From Tricholoma matsutake (taxonomy: Eukaryota > Basidiomycota > Agaricomycetes > Agaricales > Tricholomataceae), in NCBI GenBank assembly GCA_026075535.2, contig AP026543.1, positions 3,968,001 to 4,032,000 of the forward strand: a stretch of 64,000 nt of DNA. The letters run 5' to 3'. How positions within the stretch are numbered: position 1 is the stretch's first letter; each line of letters opens with the position of its first letter. The notes under the pieces are model-generated. The model was not told where the DNA came from. It did not search any database and worked only from the letters and a program-made list of their open reading frames with translations. Shown piece by piece: positions 53,771 to 64,000 of this stretch. A program made the position numbers and the translations under genes.

Positions 53771-54885
53771 TCGCTGCGAATAGGAAAATCCTGCTCCTCT
53801 ACAACTTCCAGCTTAACCTCCTCTGCAACTTGATCCTTCGCTTCCTCAACATCTACAAGTGCCAACAGATCTTGCAGGAGTTTGTCTCGTCCCTCGGGGG
53901 TGAGCATGCGGATATCCTGACAATGGGGACACGCTCCAGCCCTGTGTCCAGGTTCCCCACAACGGTAGCAGAGATCCAACTTACGTGCACAGCTGCGGGC
54001 TGCATCAACATCCATTGGTACTGGGATATTGATGGCTGGTGTGGGAGTTTGACGAGCAGGAATGGGGTTAGGGTGGGGGAGGCTTCGATTGAAGGTGTAG
54101 GGTGTATGAGTGGTAGTTGGAGCACGGAATGCAGCATTAAACGCCGCATTTGTGAGTCGGTTCTCGTCACAGAGTGAAGCAGCTTCATACCAAGCAAGGA
54201 TATCATCGTCCGCTGGGTGCCCTTCCAACATCTGTGCAATCTGGTCCTGAATTTCTTGGTTGAGCCCCCGTCGGAACTTCACCACCACTGGTAACCCACT
54301 CCCATACCCTGCCATGTCCACCAAATCCTTGAACTCATCGATATAGTCGTCCACGGATCGACGTCCCTGGTGGTAAGTGGATGACTCAAGTCGTGTCACT
54401 GCTCAGTGGCGTTCATTGAGGGGGCAGAAGTGGCGTACGAACTCAGCTCGAAAGTCACCCCAAGTGGAGAAAGGTAGAGAACCGAGTTCTTTAGTTTGAC
54501 GTAGGATATGGTCCACATAGAGATAGGCGCGTTCAGATTTCATGTATGTGAAGGCCCAATAAATTTTTGCAGCCTCATCGACGAATTGATGCGACTGGAG
54601 ACTAATGTATAACTCACAGGAATTAAGGAATGCACGTCCCTGCGCACATGCACCATTAAATTCGGCGGGGGGGGACGGTTTGATCTGGGCACGTTCCTTA
54701 GTGGACGCATTTGGCAAAACATCGTTGTTGGGTGCGCTTGGAGTCGTGAAGGGGGAACTATTAGTCGTAGGGTTAGCCTGGAGGGTCCTAACGAAGTTTT
54801 CAATCGTAGATTTAAGCGAGTCGATTTGCGCGTGCATTCTGGAAACGTCGCTTTCAAGCGCGTCGAAGCGTTCTGATGCGTCCAT
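53767..54885 (-). pseudogene. gag of gypsy C
   Basis: The 373-codon frame starts MDASERFDALESDVSRMHAQ (coiled-coil start). The capsid domain contains PAEFNGACAQGRAFLNSCEL and YIDEFKDLVDMAGY, and the CCHC knuckle is CYRCGEPGHRAGAC. One TGA at 54403-54405 (NERH*AVTR) stands at an expected Arg. The frame ends 3 bp past the start of the pol open frame, so pol is reached by a -1 shift in a short overlap near GGATTTTCC. Confidence 0.9.
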
Positions 54886-55051
54886 GTCGCTAGGGAGCGC
54901 GTTTGGCGAAAATGGCGGCGCAATAAAGGCGAGAGTATCTGGAACGGTGTGTAGGGACTCTGTGGAGCTTTGGGAAGCGTCGTCCAGTCCGTACCTGCCT
55001 ATTTTGGGCAGCGCGTTCGCGATTTTCGGGCCTTAGGGGAGAGTTTTCTAC

Positions 55052-55477
55052 TATAAGGGCAACCTAAGCCTCTAGCAAAGGGAAATCCGAAGTTAAAATT
55101 ATACTACATAATACAGGCATTGGGGGCGCACCTAGCAAAGGGAAATCCGAAGAGAAAACTCTAAGGATCCCCTTGCTGATGCCCAGTATATGTGAAGACG
55201 ACAAAAATCAAATATAACCTAAAAATAGAAAAAGGCGGAGATAGGCGGATCAAGGCCGCCGAATGACATCATACCAAGGGGTATGTGTCGGAAGGGGTAC
55301 TCCGCCTCTAAATATAAAAGTGTCAACATATACAAACATGATAGCAAGGGAAAATTAGTAATAAAATCCGGAAAAATCATAGAAAATGAAGAATAGAAGG
55401 AAATGAGGTGGGGAAAAATATGGGACGAACATAAAAAATAGGAAAAACACACAGGGCACCCCCTTAGTCCCCTTACA
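55052..55477 (-). repeat. 5' LTR of gypsy C
   Basis: The LTR is nearly identical to 49434-49859. On the minus strand it is followed by GTAGAAAACTCTCCCC and the gag leader; I do not recognise the primer-binding tRNA. Confidence 0.93.
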
Positions 55478-55482
55478 CTCTT

Positions 55483-56740
55483 CAGATGACTACCGCATCA
55501 TACCCCTGATAACTACCATGTCTCTCGCCTCCTCCATCGCTGTACTGAGCCTGAACAATGGAAAACGACCTATGATCTCCGCGGGGAACATGATGCCTGA
55601 ACTGCTGCACCGATTCGAACATCATGCACGAGGTTATCTTCATAACAAAGATGGCCTCGACGCTGCAGGATTTGTGGACCACATCGTATACTCCTTCAAA
55701 GACCCCTTGTTCTTGGATTGGTACCAATCTCAGTAGGAGCTCTTGTCTGGACTCTCCTTCACGGACTTCATGGCCAAAGTTCATGCCTGTTGGTTACCGA
55801 AACACTGGTAACAGGACTTAGCCTGGAAAGTGCACTCGACAAAACAAAACAAGACTCCCTTCTCTGACTTCATCGACTCTATGCGGCATGACAACCTGCT
55901 GTTGAAGGGATCTCAGTATCACCTTTCTCCTGCACAACTACGCACCCAAATCAAATTAAACATTTCCCCCGAGCTCGCTTCCGCATTCGATCACTGGAAA
56001 GACAATCATGAATCCTCTGATGAGGAAGATGAAGAGCAGGTGGATGCAACACTACACCCTGAGGCTGCCGCCGCAGCCATAGTCGTGAAAACAGCTTTGG
56101 ATGCGTTGAAATCTGAGGAAAGGCTCCAGTCTTTCGTTGATACCTTAACCAAACTTGACCAGAAGCTCATTGAAGACAGAAATGGCAAGCGAGATGCCAA
56201 AGACGCAGCTAGGAGCCTGAAGCACTCGAGCTCGGCTGTAGGCCTCGCTGATAGCTCAAGGCGAGCACCATACAACCGAATGCAAGCTGCATCCACTTCC
56301 TGTCCCCAAACTGCATCGTCGACTGCCCATCCACCTAAGTTGACAGATCGTGAGAGAAAGTACCTGGAGACGTATAATGGTGGCAAGAAGTGCTGAGGCT
56401 TCTACATGCCTGATGGTCATGCTTGTGAATTCCCGAGCGGAGATGGATATGTTGAGCGATCTATGGCATCTGTAAATGAGGCACAGAAATGTGCCAAATT
56501 GCCAACACTGCCTATTCCAAGGGATGAGTTCGTTTCATCTGTTGGCACCATCAATGCTGGCTCATCAAATGGGATCTACGCACCTGCCCCACCTCAACCC
56601 TCTACTGCCCCTCCTGCACTGCCCGTCGCGAGTGTATTGGGTATGTCGACATATCCTATCGCTTCTATATACCCGCTGAATGAAAGCTCTATCCTCAGTG
56701 GAGGTGATAGCGATCTCTCTCTCGAGACTCAAACGACTCA
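55483..56740 (+). pseudogene. gag of gypsy A, main part
   Basis: The frame continues from 49433. It has RFEHHARGYLHNKDGLDAAG, FIDSMRHDNLLLKGSQYHLS and HWKDNHESSDEEDEEQV, a helical stretch with KLDQKLIEDRNGKRDAKD, and after a TGA at 56394 (KKC*GFY) the block GHACEFPSGDGY. Stops at 55734 and near 55810 are TAG and TAA. A classical CCHC knuckle is not obvious. Confidence 0.75.
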
Positions 56741-59700
56741 GTAAGCACCCATGTCCCATTCTTTATGCCACACCTTGTATGGAAGTGCACTGTTGACAGT
56801 CTTGATTCTGCTACACTCTCTCGTGTTGATATTTCTGCGCTAATTGACCATGGCTCCCCTGCAGTTTTGATTGAAGGACTCGCTAGAAACCTTTGCCTGC
56901 CTATTCGCTTGCTTCCTTGCCCTTTCCCTGTCTCCGGTGCATTTTTCAATAATTCTTCTGGCGGTGCTGATGTCTCTCTAACCCATTGGGTAAAACTTAA
57001 ACTGCATGATTGAAACAACCTGTATACTGCTCGTACTGTCCGCACGCTTATTGCACCGAAGCTTTGCCATCCTGTCATTCTTGGACTCCCTTTCCTTTCG
57101 CATAATAAGATTGTAGTCGACGCCTGAAACAATACTGCAATAGATTATGGCTGCAACTTTGACCTCTTACATCCTATGCCACATGTAATACCAGTAGTGA
57201 AGATAAAATTACATGATGCAATAGCAACCATAAGAGCCAACCACAAACTACTGGTGAAAGAACTTAAAACCATTTGCAAATCACGGTGGCCATGGGTCGA
57301 TGCGCGATGCAAAAAAGTCATGGGAATTGACATTATAGCTGCAATATGAGGGCGTGTTGAGCAGCTCACAACTGTAGAGCAGCTGGAAAAACTTGGAACA
57401 AAAGTAAAAGAAGATTTCTGTGATGTTTTCAAGCCGATTCCACATGTTGATGAAATGCCAAATGAAGTCTTGTGCAAAATCACTTTGAAAGATGCTGGAA
57501 AAACAATTACCACTAGAAGTTACTCCTGCCCACGTAAATTCTGTGAGGCGTGGAGCGTACTGATTCAACGACACTTGGATGTGGGTTGTATCCATCCATC
57601 TTCCTCTGTGCATGCGTCTCCTGCTTTCTTAGTTCCAAAGGCAGATCCAGCAGACTTGCCTCGCTGGGTAAATGACTATCAACAACTGAATGCAAATACT
57701 GTCATGGACTCACATCCACTTCCACGTATAGACGACATCCTGGCAGATGCTGGGCATGGCAAGATCTGGAGTAAACTTGACATGACCGACAGCTGTTTTC
57801 ATACTGAAATGGACCCTGAAAGCATAGGGTTGACTGCAGTGACAACTCCACTTGGGCTGTATGAATGGATGGTGATGCCACAAGGTCTTCAAAACGCACT
57901 GCCCGTACATCAACGACGGGTAATGGCTGCGCTCAGATGCTTCCTTGGAATATTCGCTCACATCTATTTGGATGACATTATTATCTGGTCGAACTCCGTA
58001 GAAGAACACACGAGACATATTCAGCAAATTATGACAGCGCTTCACAAGGCTCAGCTGTACTGCAACCCTAAGAAATCAAAATTCTATCTGAGCGATTTGA
58101 TCTTTCTGGGGCACCGCATCTCACAGCAAGGTATTGAAGCTTGTTCCTCAAAGGTGGACAAAATATTGAATTGGCCAGTCCCGAAGTCTATGAGCGATGT
58201 CCGTAGCTTCTTGGGCCTTGTACAATACATTGCTGCTTTTTTGCCTCACCTGGCAGACCACACGTCAGTCCTTACACCTTTGACTACAAAAGAAAGCAAA
58301 AAGAATTTCCCCCCTTGGTCAAATGTACACCAAAATGCTTTTGAAGCTATAAAAGCACTTGTCGTTAGCCGGGAATGCTTGACGGTGATTGATCACACCC
58401 AGCCTGGCAAAAATAAAATCTTCATAACTTGTGATGCAAGCGACTGGAGAACTGGCACTGTACTAAGCTGGGGCCCAACTTGGGAAAGCACCTGGCCAGT
58501 TGCATTTGACTCCATGCAACTTAAAGATGCACAAAAGAACTACCCTGTCCATGAAAAAGAAATGCTAGTGATTGTATGCACACTTAAAAAATGGCGATCT
58601 GATTTACTTGGGTCCCGGTTTGTCGTGTATACAGACCACCGAACTCTTGAAAATTTTGATACACAAAAGGACCTTTCATGATGACAAGCACAGTGGATGG
58701 AACACCTGTCCCAATTTGACATGTCCATATACTACATTTGTGGGGAGGACAACACAGTGGCTGATGCCCTGTCCCGTCTTCCTGCAGAAACATCTGATGA
58801 CCCAATGGAAGACATCGATGTTGCTGACTCACCCCTGTGGTGGGACTGTTGGGGAGACCAACCAAACTCTTGCAATGCGATCCTCAGTGTCTGCTCTGAT
58901 GAGTCTTTCCTAAACAATGTTCGGGAAGGATACAAACACGATGACTTCTGCAAAAAACTGGGCAATGTAACCAGTAGCATACCTGATGTTCACATGGTTA
59001 ACAAACTGTGGTACTTGGGAGACCGACTGGTAGTCCCCAGGTATGGCCGATTATGCAAGGATCTGTTCCACCTGGCACATGACTCACTGGGACACTTTGG
59101 TGCAGACAAGTCATATGCGAGCATCAGAAATTGTTATTATTGGCCCAACATGCGGAGGGACCTTGAAAATGCATACATACCTGCATGTTCTGGCTGCCAG
59201 TGTAACAAAAGTGGCACATCAAAGGCAAAGGGACCATTACATCCATTGCCTATTCCTGAAAAGCACGGTGATTCTGTATGCCTAGACTTCGTGGGACCAC
59301 TCCCCGAAGATGAGGGATTTGATTGCATTCTGACTATAACAGATAGCCTTGGTTCTGATATCCGTCTCATTCCAACAAGAACTGATATCACGGCGCCTAA
59401 ACTTGCCCTTATATTCTTCAATGAATGGTACTGTGAAAACGGGCTGCCATTGGAATTGATATCAGACTGCGATAAATTGTTCATGTCAAAATTTTGGAAA
59501 GTGTTACACTCATTGACTGGAGTACATCTGAAGATGTCCACGTCTTACCACCCTCAGACTGATGGTGCGAGTGAGCAAACTAATAAAACTCTGAATCAAT
59601 GTGTGCACTTTCATGTTGAGTGCAACCAAAAGGGTTGGGTACGAGCCTTGCCTATTATCCAGTTCCTCATGATGAACTCAGTAAATGCATCGACGGGATT

Positions 59701-60376
59701 CTCAGGATTCCAAATCCAAATGGGATGCAGCCCATGGATTATTCTGCCTTTAATACTGGGGACAGTCACAGATGACACCCCGGATGAAACTGCTGCGTGC
59801 ATGATGATATCACAGATTGAATCTGATGTCGACAAAGCTAAAGATGCTTTGATTGGTGCAAAAATCATGCAAGCTTTCTTTGCAAACAAAACACGAGGGC
59901 ATGAAGATGCGTACCTGGTGGGCAATAAGGTTATGCTCACAACCCTTCACCGTCGTCGAGAGTTTAAAGCGGGTGACAAGTCTAGAGTGGCAAAATTTTT
60001 TCCACAATTTGACAGACCGTACTCTGTTACAAAAGCTCATCCAGAGACATCGTCCTACACTCTACTGTTACCAAACTCCCCAAATGTGTTCCCCACATTC
60101 CATGCTTCCTTACTAAAGTGACACAACAAAAATGATGCAGATCTGTTCCCTTCACGTGAACTGGAGCGACCTGGGCCAGTAATGACAGACGAGGGCCTGG
60201 AAGAGTACCACATCAAGAAGATCGTAGATGAATGGAAAAGAGGACGTGGATTCCAGTACCTCGTGAGATGGTCTGGGTACTCTGAAAGCAATGACCTCTG
60301 GCTACCCGGACGGGAATTAGAAAATTGTGAAGCGCTGGACAGCTGGAAGGCTAGTAAGGCAAAGGAAACACGGTAG
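56730..60376 (+). pseudogene. pol of gypsy A (protease, RT, RNase H, integrase, chromodomain)
   Basis: One frame, -1 relative to gag, spans about 1,215 codons with six stops, all TGA (57011, 57125, 57347, 58679, 58682, 60119) and no frameshift. Protease has ISALIDHGSPAVLIEGL (Asp-His-Gly in place of Asp-Ser-Gly). RT has SSVHASPAFLVPKAD, SKLDMTDSCFHTEM, MPQGLQNALPVHQ and YLDDIIIW. RNase H shows TCDASDWRTGTVL and VYTDHRTLENF. Integrase has HDSLGHFG and CSGCQCN for the zinc site, then DFVGPLP, ISDCDKLF and QTDGASEQTN. The chromodomain reads YLVRWSGYSESNDLW. Four stops match Arg sites and two Trp sites of the family. Confidence 0.92.
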
Positions 60377-60477
60377 CTTTTTCCCACTGGGTTTTTTAAT
60401 GCACCTGATGTTAATGGTTGATGTTGGGTTGAATGACTTTGATGCTGGATAGAGACACTTTTTTAACTGTGGGAGGG

Positions 60478-60741
60478 TGTAAGCCTGGCTTACGTTATCA
60501 TTGACATCTGTTTATACACACCATTTCTTTGTTACCTTATTTACTACGTAAAAAGGACTATTTCCCCATTCTTCCTTTCCCCCTTCTCGCTTCCCTAGAA
60601 ACTCTGCTTTTGTATTCTTTCTCACTCTAATTACACGTCATTGTCTTGTTATATCATGTGGTTAGCAGTGAGTTCTTCAGTTCTTTCCCTTTCTCTTTTC
60701 CTCTCTAGTGTTTCCTAGCCCAACTACGGGCTAGGCTTCCA
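60478..60741 (+). repeat. 3' LTR of gypsy A
   Basis: The 264-bp LTR mirrors 48752-49015 and follows the purine-rich GTGGGAGGG tract (60469-60477). Confidence 0.9.
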
Positions 60742-61003
60742 GCATCACCCATTATCAGCATGTGTTATGTAAGCAAAACATCCCACTTTTGCGATGGCTA
60801 TAACCTTCACCACATTATATATTTCATAATTCTAAACCCTGAAAACAGTAGATAGGATGCCTATGAAAAGGTCTCCGAGAACAATTTCCACAATACTACA
60901 TTTTTGAAGTGTTAATTAGAGGTGCAATTTTCAAATCATAATTTGTTTCCAAACACTTTATCTATCGTTTTGAATGATATTGAGACCAAGTTGAAAATTT
61001 CCC
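60742..61003. other. Left non-coding part of the DDE transposon
   Basis: The interval holds the remainder of the left inverted terminus (60742-60777) and AT-rich DNA before the transposase. No gene is seen. Confidence 0.5.
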
Positions 61004-63694
61004 TTGGCCAGATCACATGATCAAACACATGATATTCCACCGCAAAGGAAAGCAAAAAACTGGACACCCAAAGCTACCCCAGAGCTCTGTATCATGGGAC
61101 AGAAGTCTAAAGCTACCAAGACTCGTGTTCAGAACCTTTCCGAGAAGCCTACTGTTGACGACAAGGAACCACCAACACGGGTGCAGGTGACAGTTCCCAC
61201 CACTGATTTGGATCTGGATGACATCATAGCACAGCTCGGTATTGAAACACTGCCAGATCTGGATGAGGATGAAGAGGATGATGAAGGCCTGACCAAGGAT
61301 GCAGAAGATGATGCTGACATTATGGAGATCTCCAAATTGGAAGTGTTCGCAGCAGCCCTGGAACAAGCACAGGCTGTTGCAACTGCTGCTGAGAGGGAGA
61401 GAGAAAAAGGAAACAAGAGACCAAAGCGGTATGCTGGAAACTCAGCCCGAACCAAGAGGTGGCATGTCCAGAAAGCAAGGGAATTTGCGAAGAATGGTTA
61501 CCCCTCAATTTCCAGATGGCTCAGGTCGAGAAAAGGTCTTGGAATGGAAACCATACAAGAGAGGGCCATACAATCCGACTCAGAGGTCAACACAACTGAC
61601 TCAGATGACAAAGTAGAGTTTGTGGAAATTTTACAAGATTCTAGTCAATTAGACCGAAGGAACATGGTTAGCACAATAGCTTTGGAGTAAATTATGACAC
61701 TGACTTGGACAACCCTCGGGACCACCAGTCCTCGAGTGACACAGACTCAGAAGGGAGTGAACCTGAGGACCACACATTGACTGCACCTGTCTCTGACCCT
61801 TGCAGTATATTTCAAGAGCTTTTGCAAAAGCTTCGAGATGGCCAGAAACCACAGGATGATACTCCTGCAACGGCCTCAGATGCAGTACTTGATCAGCTTC
61901 ACTATAAAAACTTTCCCGCACTTCGACAAGCGCATGCCAAACTCACAATCAAAAGTAAAGACAAGAAGATTGACATCGTTTTCTGAGCGCGCATCACAGG
62001 AATGGTTGGCACACTCAATCTATACTTAGATACAGAGCTCTCGTATACGTGGCGAGAAGCATCGCTTGTTGTTTCAAAGTCTCAGGGACATGGGATAAAT
62101 CATGCAAGAAATCTATGCACCTGGATTCACCAATTCCTCAGTCAAGAAAAGCTTCCATTCCATTGATATGGCCAACTTCGGACGTCCATCCTGGAAGACA
62201 AAGATTTTTTGCAGGCAATCCAGCTCCATCTGCAAGCAATTGCCAAGGATGGATATATTCAGGCACAAGACATCATTGAATTTGTTTCTCAGCCTGAGAT
62301 GCAATCAAAACTCGAAGTGTTTGGTGCCAAGAAGAGAAGTATATCAATTCGAACAGCGCAACATTGGTTACACAAGATGGGTTGGCAGTATGGTAAAAAG
62401 AGGAATGGGATGTATATTGATGGACATGAGCGAGATGATGTCATGGAGTATCGTGACGCTTTTATTGCACAGTGGAAGGGCTACAAAAAATGAATGGTCA
62501 CATATGATAAGGATGGTAATGCTGACAACCAACTTTTAGGCTTTGCAGTACCTCCAGGCCAGGCATTCAAACTGATCTTGGTCACCCATGATGAATCGAT
62601 GTTCTATGAAAATGACCGGCAACAGAACTGCTGGTCACACAAGAATGACAAGGCAACACCACAGCGGAAAGGGGAAGGCACTTCACTGATGGTATCAGAT
62701 TTTTTGACAACTGAATGGGGGAGATTAACCCATGGTGACGAGTAAGCAGTATTTTTTAATAGCAGTTCCCGTTAATATTCATTGCTGTATGGAGAGGCTC
62801 GGATCATCTTCAAAGCTGGGAAGAATCGTGATGGATACTTTATGGCCGACGATCTAATCAAGCAAGTTGATACAGCAATTGATATCTTCGAAGGTCACAC
62901 AAATGGGTTTGCAACAGGCCTGTGGTGTTTTGATAATGCGCCAAGCCACCAGAAATGTGCCGACAATGCACTGTCTGCATGGAAGATGCCAAAGAATCCA
63001 AATCAAGGCTAGACACACAGAAAAGGTGGCACACGGATGCAAAATGCAATATTTGCGGATGGCCAATCTCAAGAATTATACTGGGATCTCGATCATCCAA
63101 CAATGCCTGGATGGTTCAAAGGGATGGAGCAAATTATCTGTGAGCGTGGACTTTTACCCGATGTTGGGCTCTTGGCACAATGTGAAGGGTTCAAATGTGA
63201 ACCCAGCCGCACAGATTGTTGTTGTCAAAGGCTATTATTCATGCAGCCTGATTTTGTTTCACAGAAATCTCAACTTGAAGAATTCATGGTATCTCGAGGA
63301 CACATATGTGACTTCTATCCAAAATATCACTGTGAGCTCAATTTTATTGAACAATACTGGGGGGCTGCAAAACTCCGATATCGAACATCTACATGGACAT
63401 TAAATGTCATTGAGATGGAAAAGAACATGCTTGCATGCCTCGATGATGTTCCTCTTCTCCAAATGAGGCAGTTTGTTCCTCTTCTAAATTTGTTGCCTAA
63501 TTCCATGCTAATACAAGCCTATATACTACAGATATGCAAACCGTTCTGCGCACTTCATATCCGCTTATGACCAAGGCTTGTCTGGTGCTGAAGCTGCATG
63601 GGCCAATCATAGATATCATGGTCATTGGACCCTTCCACCTGTAATGGCTGCGAGAGCACGGCACACTAATCCAGATCCACAATCCCACCTGTAG
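61004..63694 (+). pseudogene. DDE transposase of the Tc1/mariner-like element, with introns
   Basis: The likely start is MGQKSKATK at 61094. The N-terminal part is acidic, then GNSARTKRWHVQKAREFAKN (helix-turn-helix-like). From 61705 one frame shows a further binding region (RTAQHWLHKMGWQYGKKRNG) and the catalytic core: LVTHDESMFY (Asp, 62590), WCFDNAPSHQ (Asp, 62932) and HCELNFIEQYWG (Glu, 63349). All three are intact, with 138 residues between the second Asp and Glu. Probable introns are 62735-62794 and 63471-63531; joining them restores THEARIIFKAG and MRQYANRSAHF. Three TGA stops (61984, 62164, 62491) and a TAG (63010) make it a pseudogene. It 'pastes' the element at TA sites. Confidence 0.8.
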
Positions 63695-63819
63695 ATGACA
63701 TTCTACGATAGAAGGATACCTCCTTTCCTACCCTCCGCCAATAAATTTTTTTGTCAGACATTTGGCCGCTTAGTAATATGCTTACATAAGGGTGCTGGTA
63801 ATGGGTGACGCCTACCTTG
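63695..63819. other. Right terminal region of the DDE transposon
   Basis: The region contains the right inverted terminus GGTGCTGGTAATGGGTGACG ending CCTACCTTG at 63819. Confidence 0.6.
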
Positions 63820-63821
63820 TA

Positions 63822-63876
63822 TCTCCTAAGACCTGTTTAGTTGGTTTTGGTTGAGTTTCCGGGTTGAGCATCATCA
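63822..63876 (+). repeat. Gypsy-B LTR3, last piece
   Basis: TCTCCTAAGACCTGTTTAG to GAGCATCATCA matches the end of LTR1 (35857-35911). It completes the LTR broken at 48743. Confidence 0.88.
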
Positions 63877-64000
63877 GCGGGAAGGGGATCGAATGCATGT
63901 CATCAACATGCATTGTGTGTGTGTCTGGTGTCAAGGGCATGCCTTGGGCATGAGTCATGGAGTGCCTCCTGTCTGGAGGGGATCATCAGGTACATCAGGT
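63877..64000 (-). repeat. 5' LTR (family D) of gypsy E copy 2, last piece, cut by window edge
   Basis: GCGGGAAGGGGATCGAATGC onward continues the family-D LTR exactly where 34928 broke off and matches 26201-26324. About 35-40 bp of the LTR should lie beyond the window. Confidence 0.85.

Larger units (their letters stand above)
49434..55477 (-). mobile_element. Ty3/gypsy retrotransposon C, young and nearly intact
   Basis: The element has two 426-bp LTRs (49434-49859 and 55052-55477) and a perfect 5-bp target duplication CTCTT (49429-49433 and 55478-55482). The LTRs differ at only two sites seen by eye (CAG/CGG and CAA/CGA), both CpG transitions. gag and pol each have one TGA stop and no frameshift. 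It is the last insertion in the nest. Confidence 0.95.
48744..63819 (+). mobile_element. DDE (Tc1/mariner-like) DNA transposon, interrupted by gypsy A
   Basis: The element is inserted at TA in LTR3 (TA at 48742-48743 and 63820-63821). Ends are inverted: CATCACCCATTATCAGCA on the left (after removal of gypsy A) against GTCACCCATTACCAGCA inverted on the right. The left terminus seems a few bases short. It carries a transposase pseudogene at 61004-63694. The TA target and inverted ends fit Tc1/mariner-type mobility, though the transposase spacing is unusual. Confidence 0.75.
34929..63876 (+). mobile_element. Gypsy-B composite insertion (28.9 kb) with nested elements
   Basis: The block has the layout LTR1 (34929-35911), gag-only internal region, LTR2 (38404-39811), full internal region, LTR3 (47794-48743 plus 63822-63876). 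The family-D LTR sequence is continuous when the whole block is removed. LTR1 and LTR3 are of one subtype (about 1 kb); LTR2 is 1.4 kb and a different subtype with the same ends. No clean 5-bp duplication remains (CATGG against GCGGG). Confidence 0.75.

Noticed and set aside
54605..55036. Plus-strand frame overlapping gypsy C gag.
   Set aside because: It is antisense shadow sequence; the minus strand has the gag motifs and the zinc knuckle.
538..60376. In-frame TGA at Arg positions might suggest that TGA is read as an amino acid (recoded genetic code).
   Set aside because: The intact HNH gene uses CGA and has no internal TGA, ends are TAA, and the elements also carry frameshifts and altered catalytic residues. 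CpG decay explains the pattern better.
538..60376. Classical repeat-induced point mutation (CpA to TpA).
   Set aside because: The changes that can be seen are mainly CG to TG or CA; TAG and TAA stops are rare. This fits methyl-CpG deamination rather than Neurospora-type RIP.

Overview
This window looks like transposon-saturated nuclear DNA of a basidiomycete (probably agaricomycete) fungus. The evidence is introns of 50-65 bp with CTAAC-type branch sites, Ty3/gypsy elements whose integrase ends in a chromodomain, a tyrosine-recombinase (DIRS/Ngaro-order) retrotransposon, a basidiomycete-style DDE transposase gene with introns, and one HNH-nuclease gene with five short exons. There is no prokaryotic or organellar signature. 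The only gene that reads through intact is the HNH gene (11305-12657). Nearly everything else is mobile DNA in some state of decay.

Layout. 1-2703: an LTR end and a gypsy pol fragment (A-prime). 2713-11275: a minus-strand tyrosine-recombinase retrotransposon, split by a non-autonomous hAT element (5091-6715, 8-bp target duplication); its right terminal repeat is split by a MULE-like element (9911-11082) that carries a 243-bp palindrome. 11305-12926: the HNH gene and a short-chain-dehydrogenase-like fragment. 12927-15659: non-autonomous debris and a solo LTR (family D). 15660-23936: minus-strand gypsy E copy 1, split by hAT-N2. 24054-25660: a truncated hAT-like element. 25661 to beyond the window end: gypsy E copy 2 with family-D LTRs.

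The right LTR of gypsy E copy 2 is interrupted from 34929 to 63876 by a gypsy-B composite (LTR, gag-only internal region, LTR, full internal region, LTR). The last gypsy-B LTR is interrupted by a DDE transposon (48744-63819). That transposon is interrupted by gypsy A (48752-60741), which is interrupted by the young gypsy C (49434-55477). The reading frames and repeats rejoin when each inner element is removed, so the insertion order can be read directly.

Two themes cut across the window. First, almost all premature stops in these elements are TGA, placed where related copies or family motifs have CGA (Arg) or TGG (Trp); this is the expected footprint of cytosine-methylation decay at CpG. Second, several non-coding parts contain organised hairpins. 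The non-autonomous hAT-like elements share a TATA box, inverted-repeat hairpins placed just upstream of GT-AG intron-like segments, and a recurrent short hairpin with covarying arms. The family-D LTR carries, downstream of its TATA box, a row of hairpins with different stems but a constant AAGCC loop. These hairpin systems are the best candidates for something not previously described.

Coordinates and frames were derived by hand. Family names follow recognised domain motifs; no database search was possible. The labels A to E and N1 to N4 are local to this annotation.
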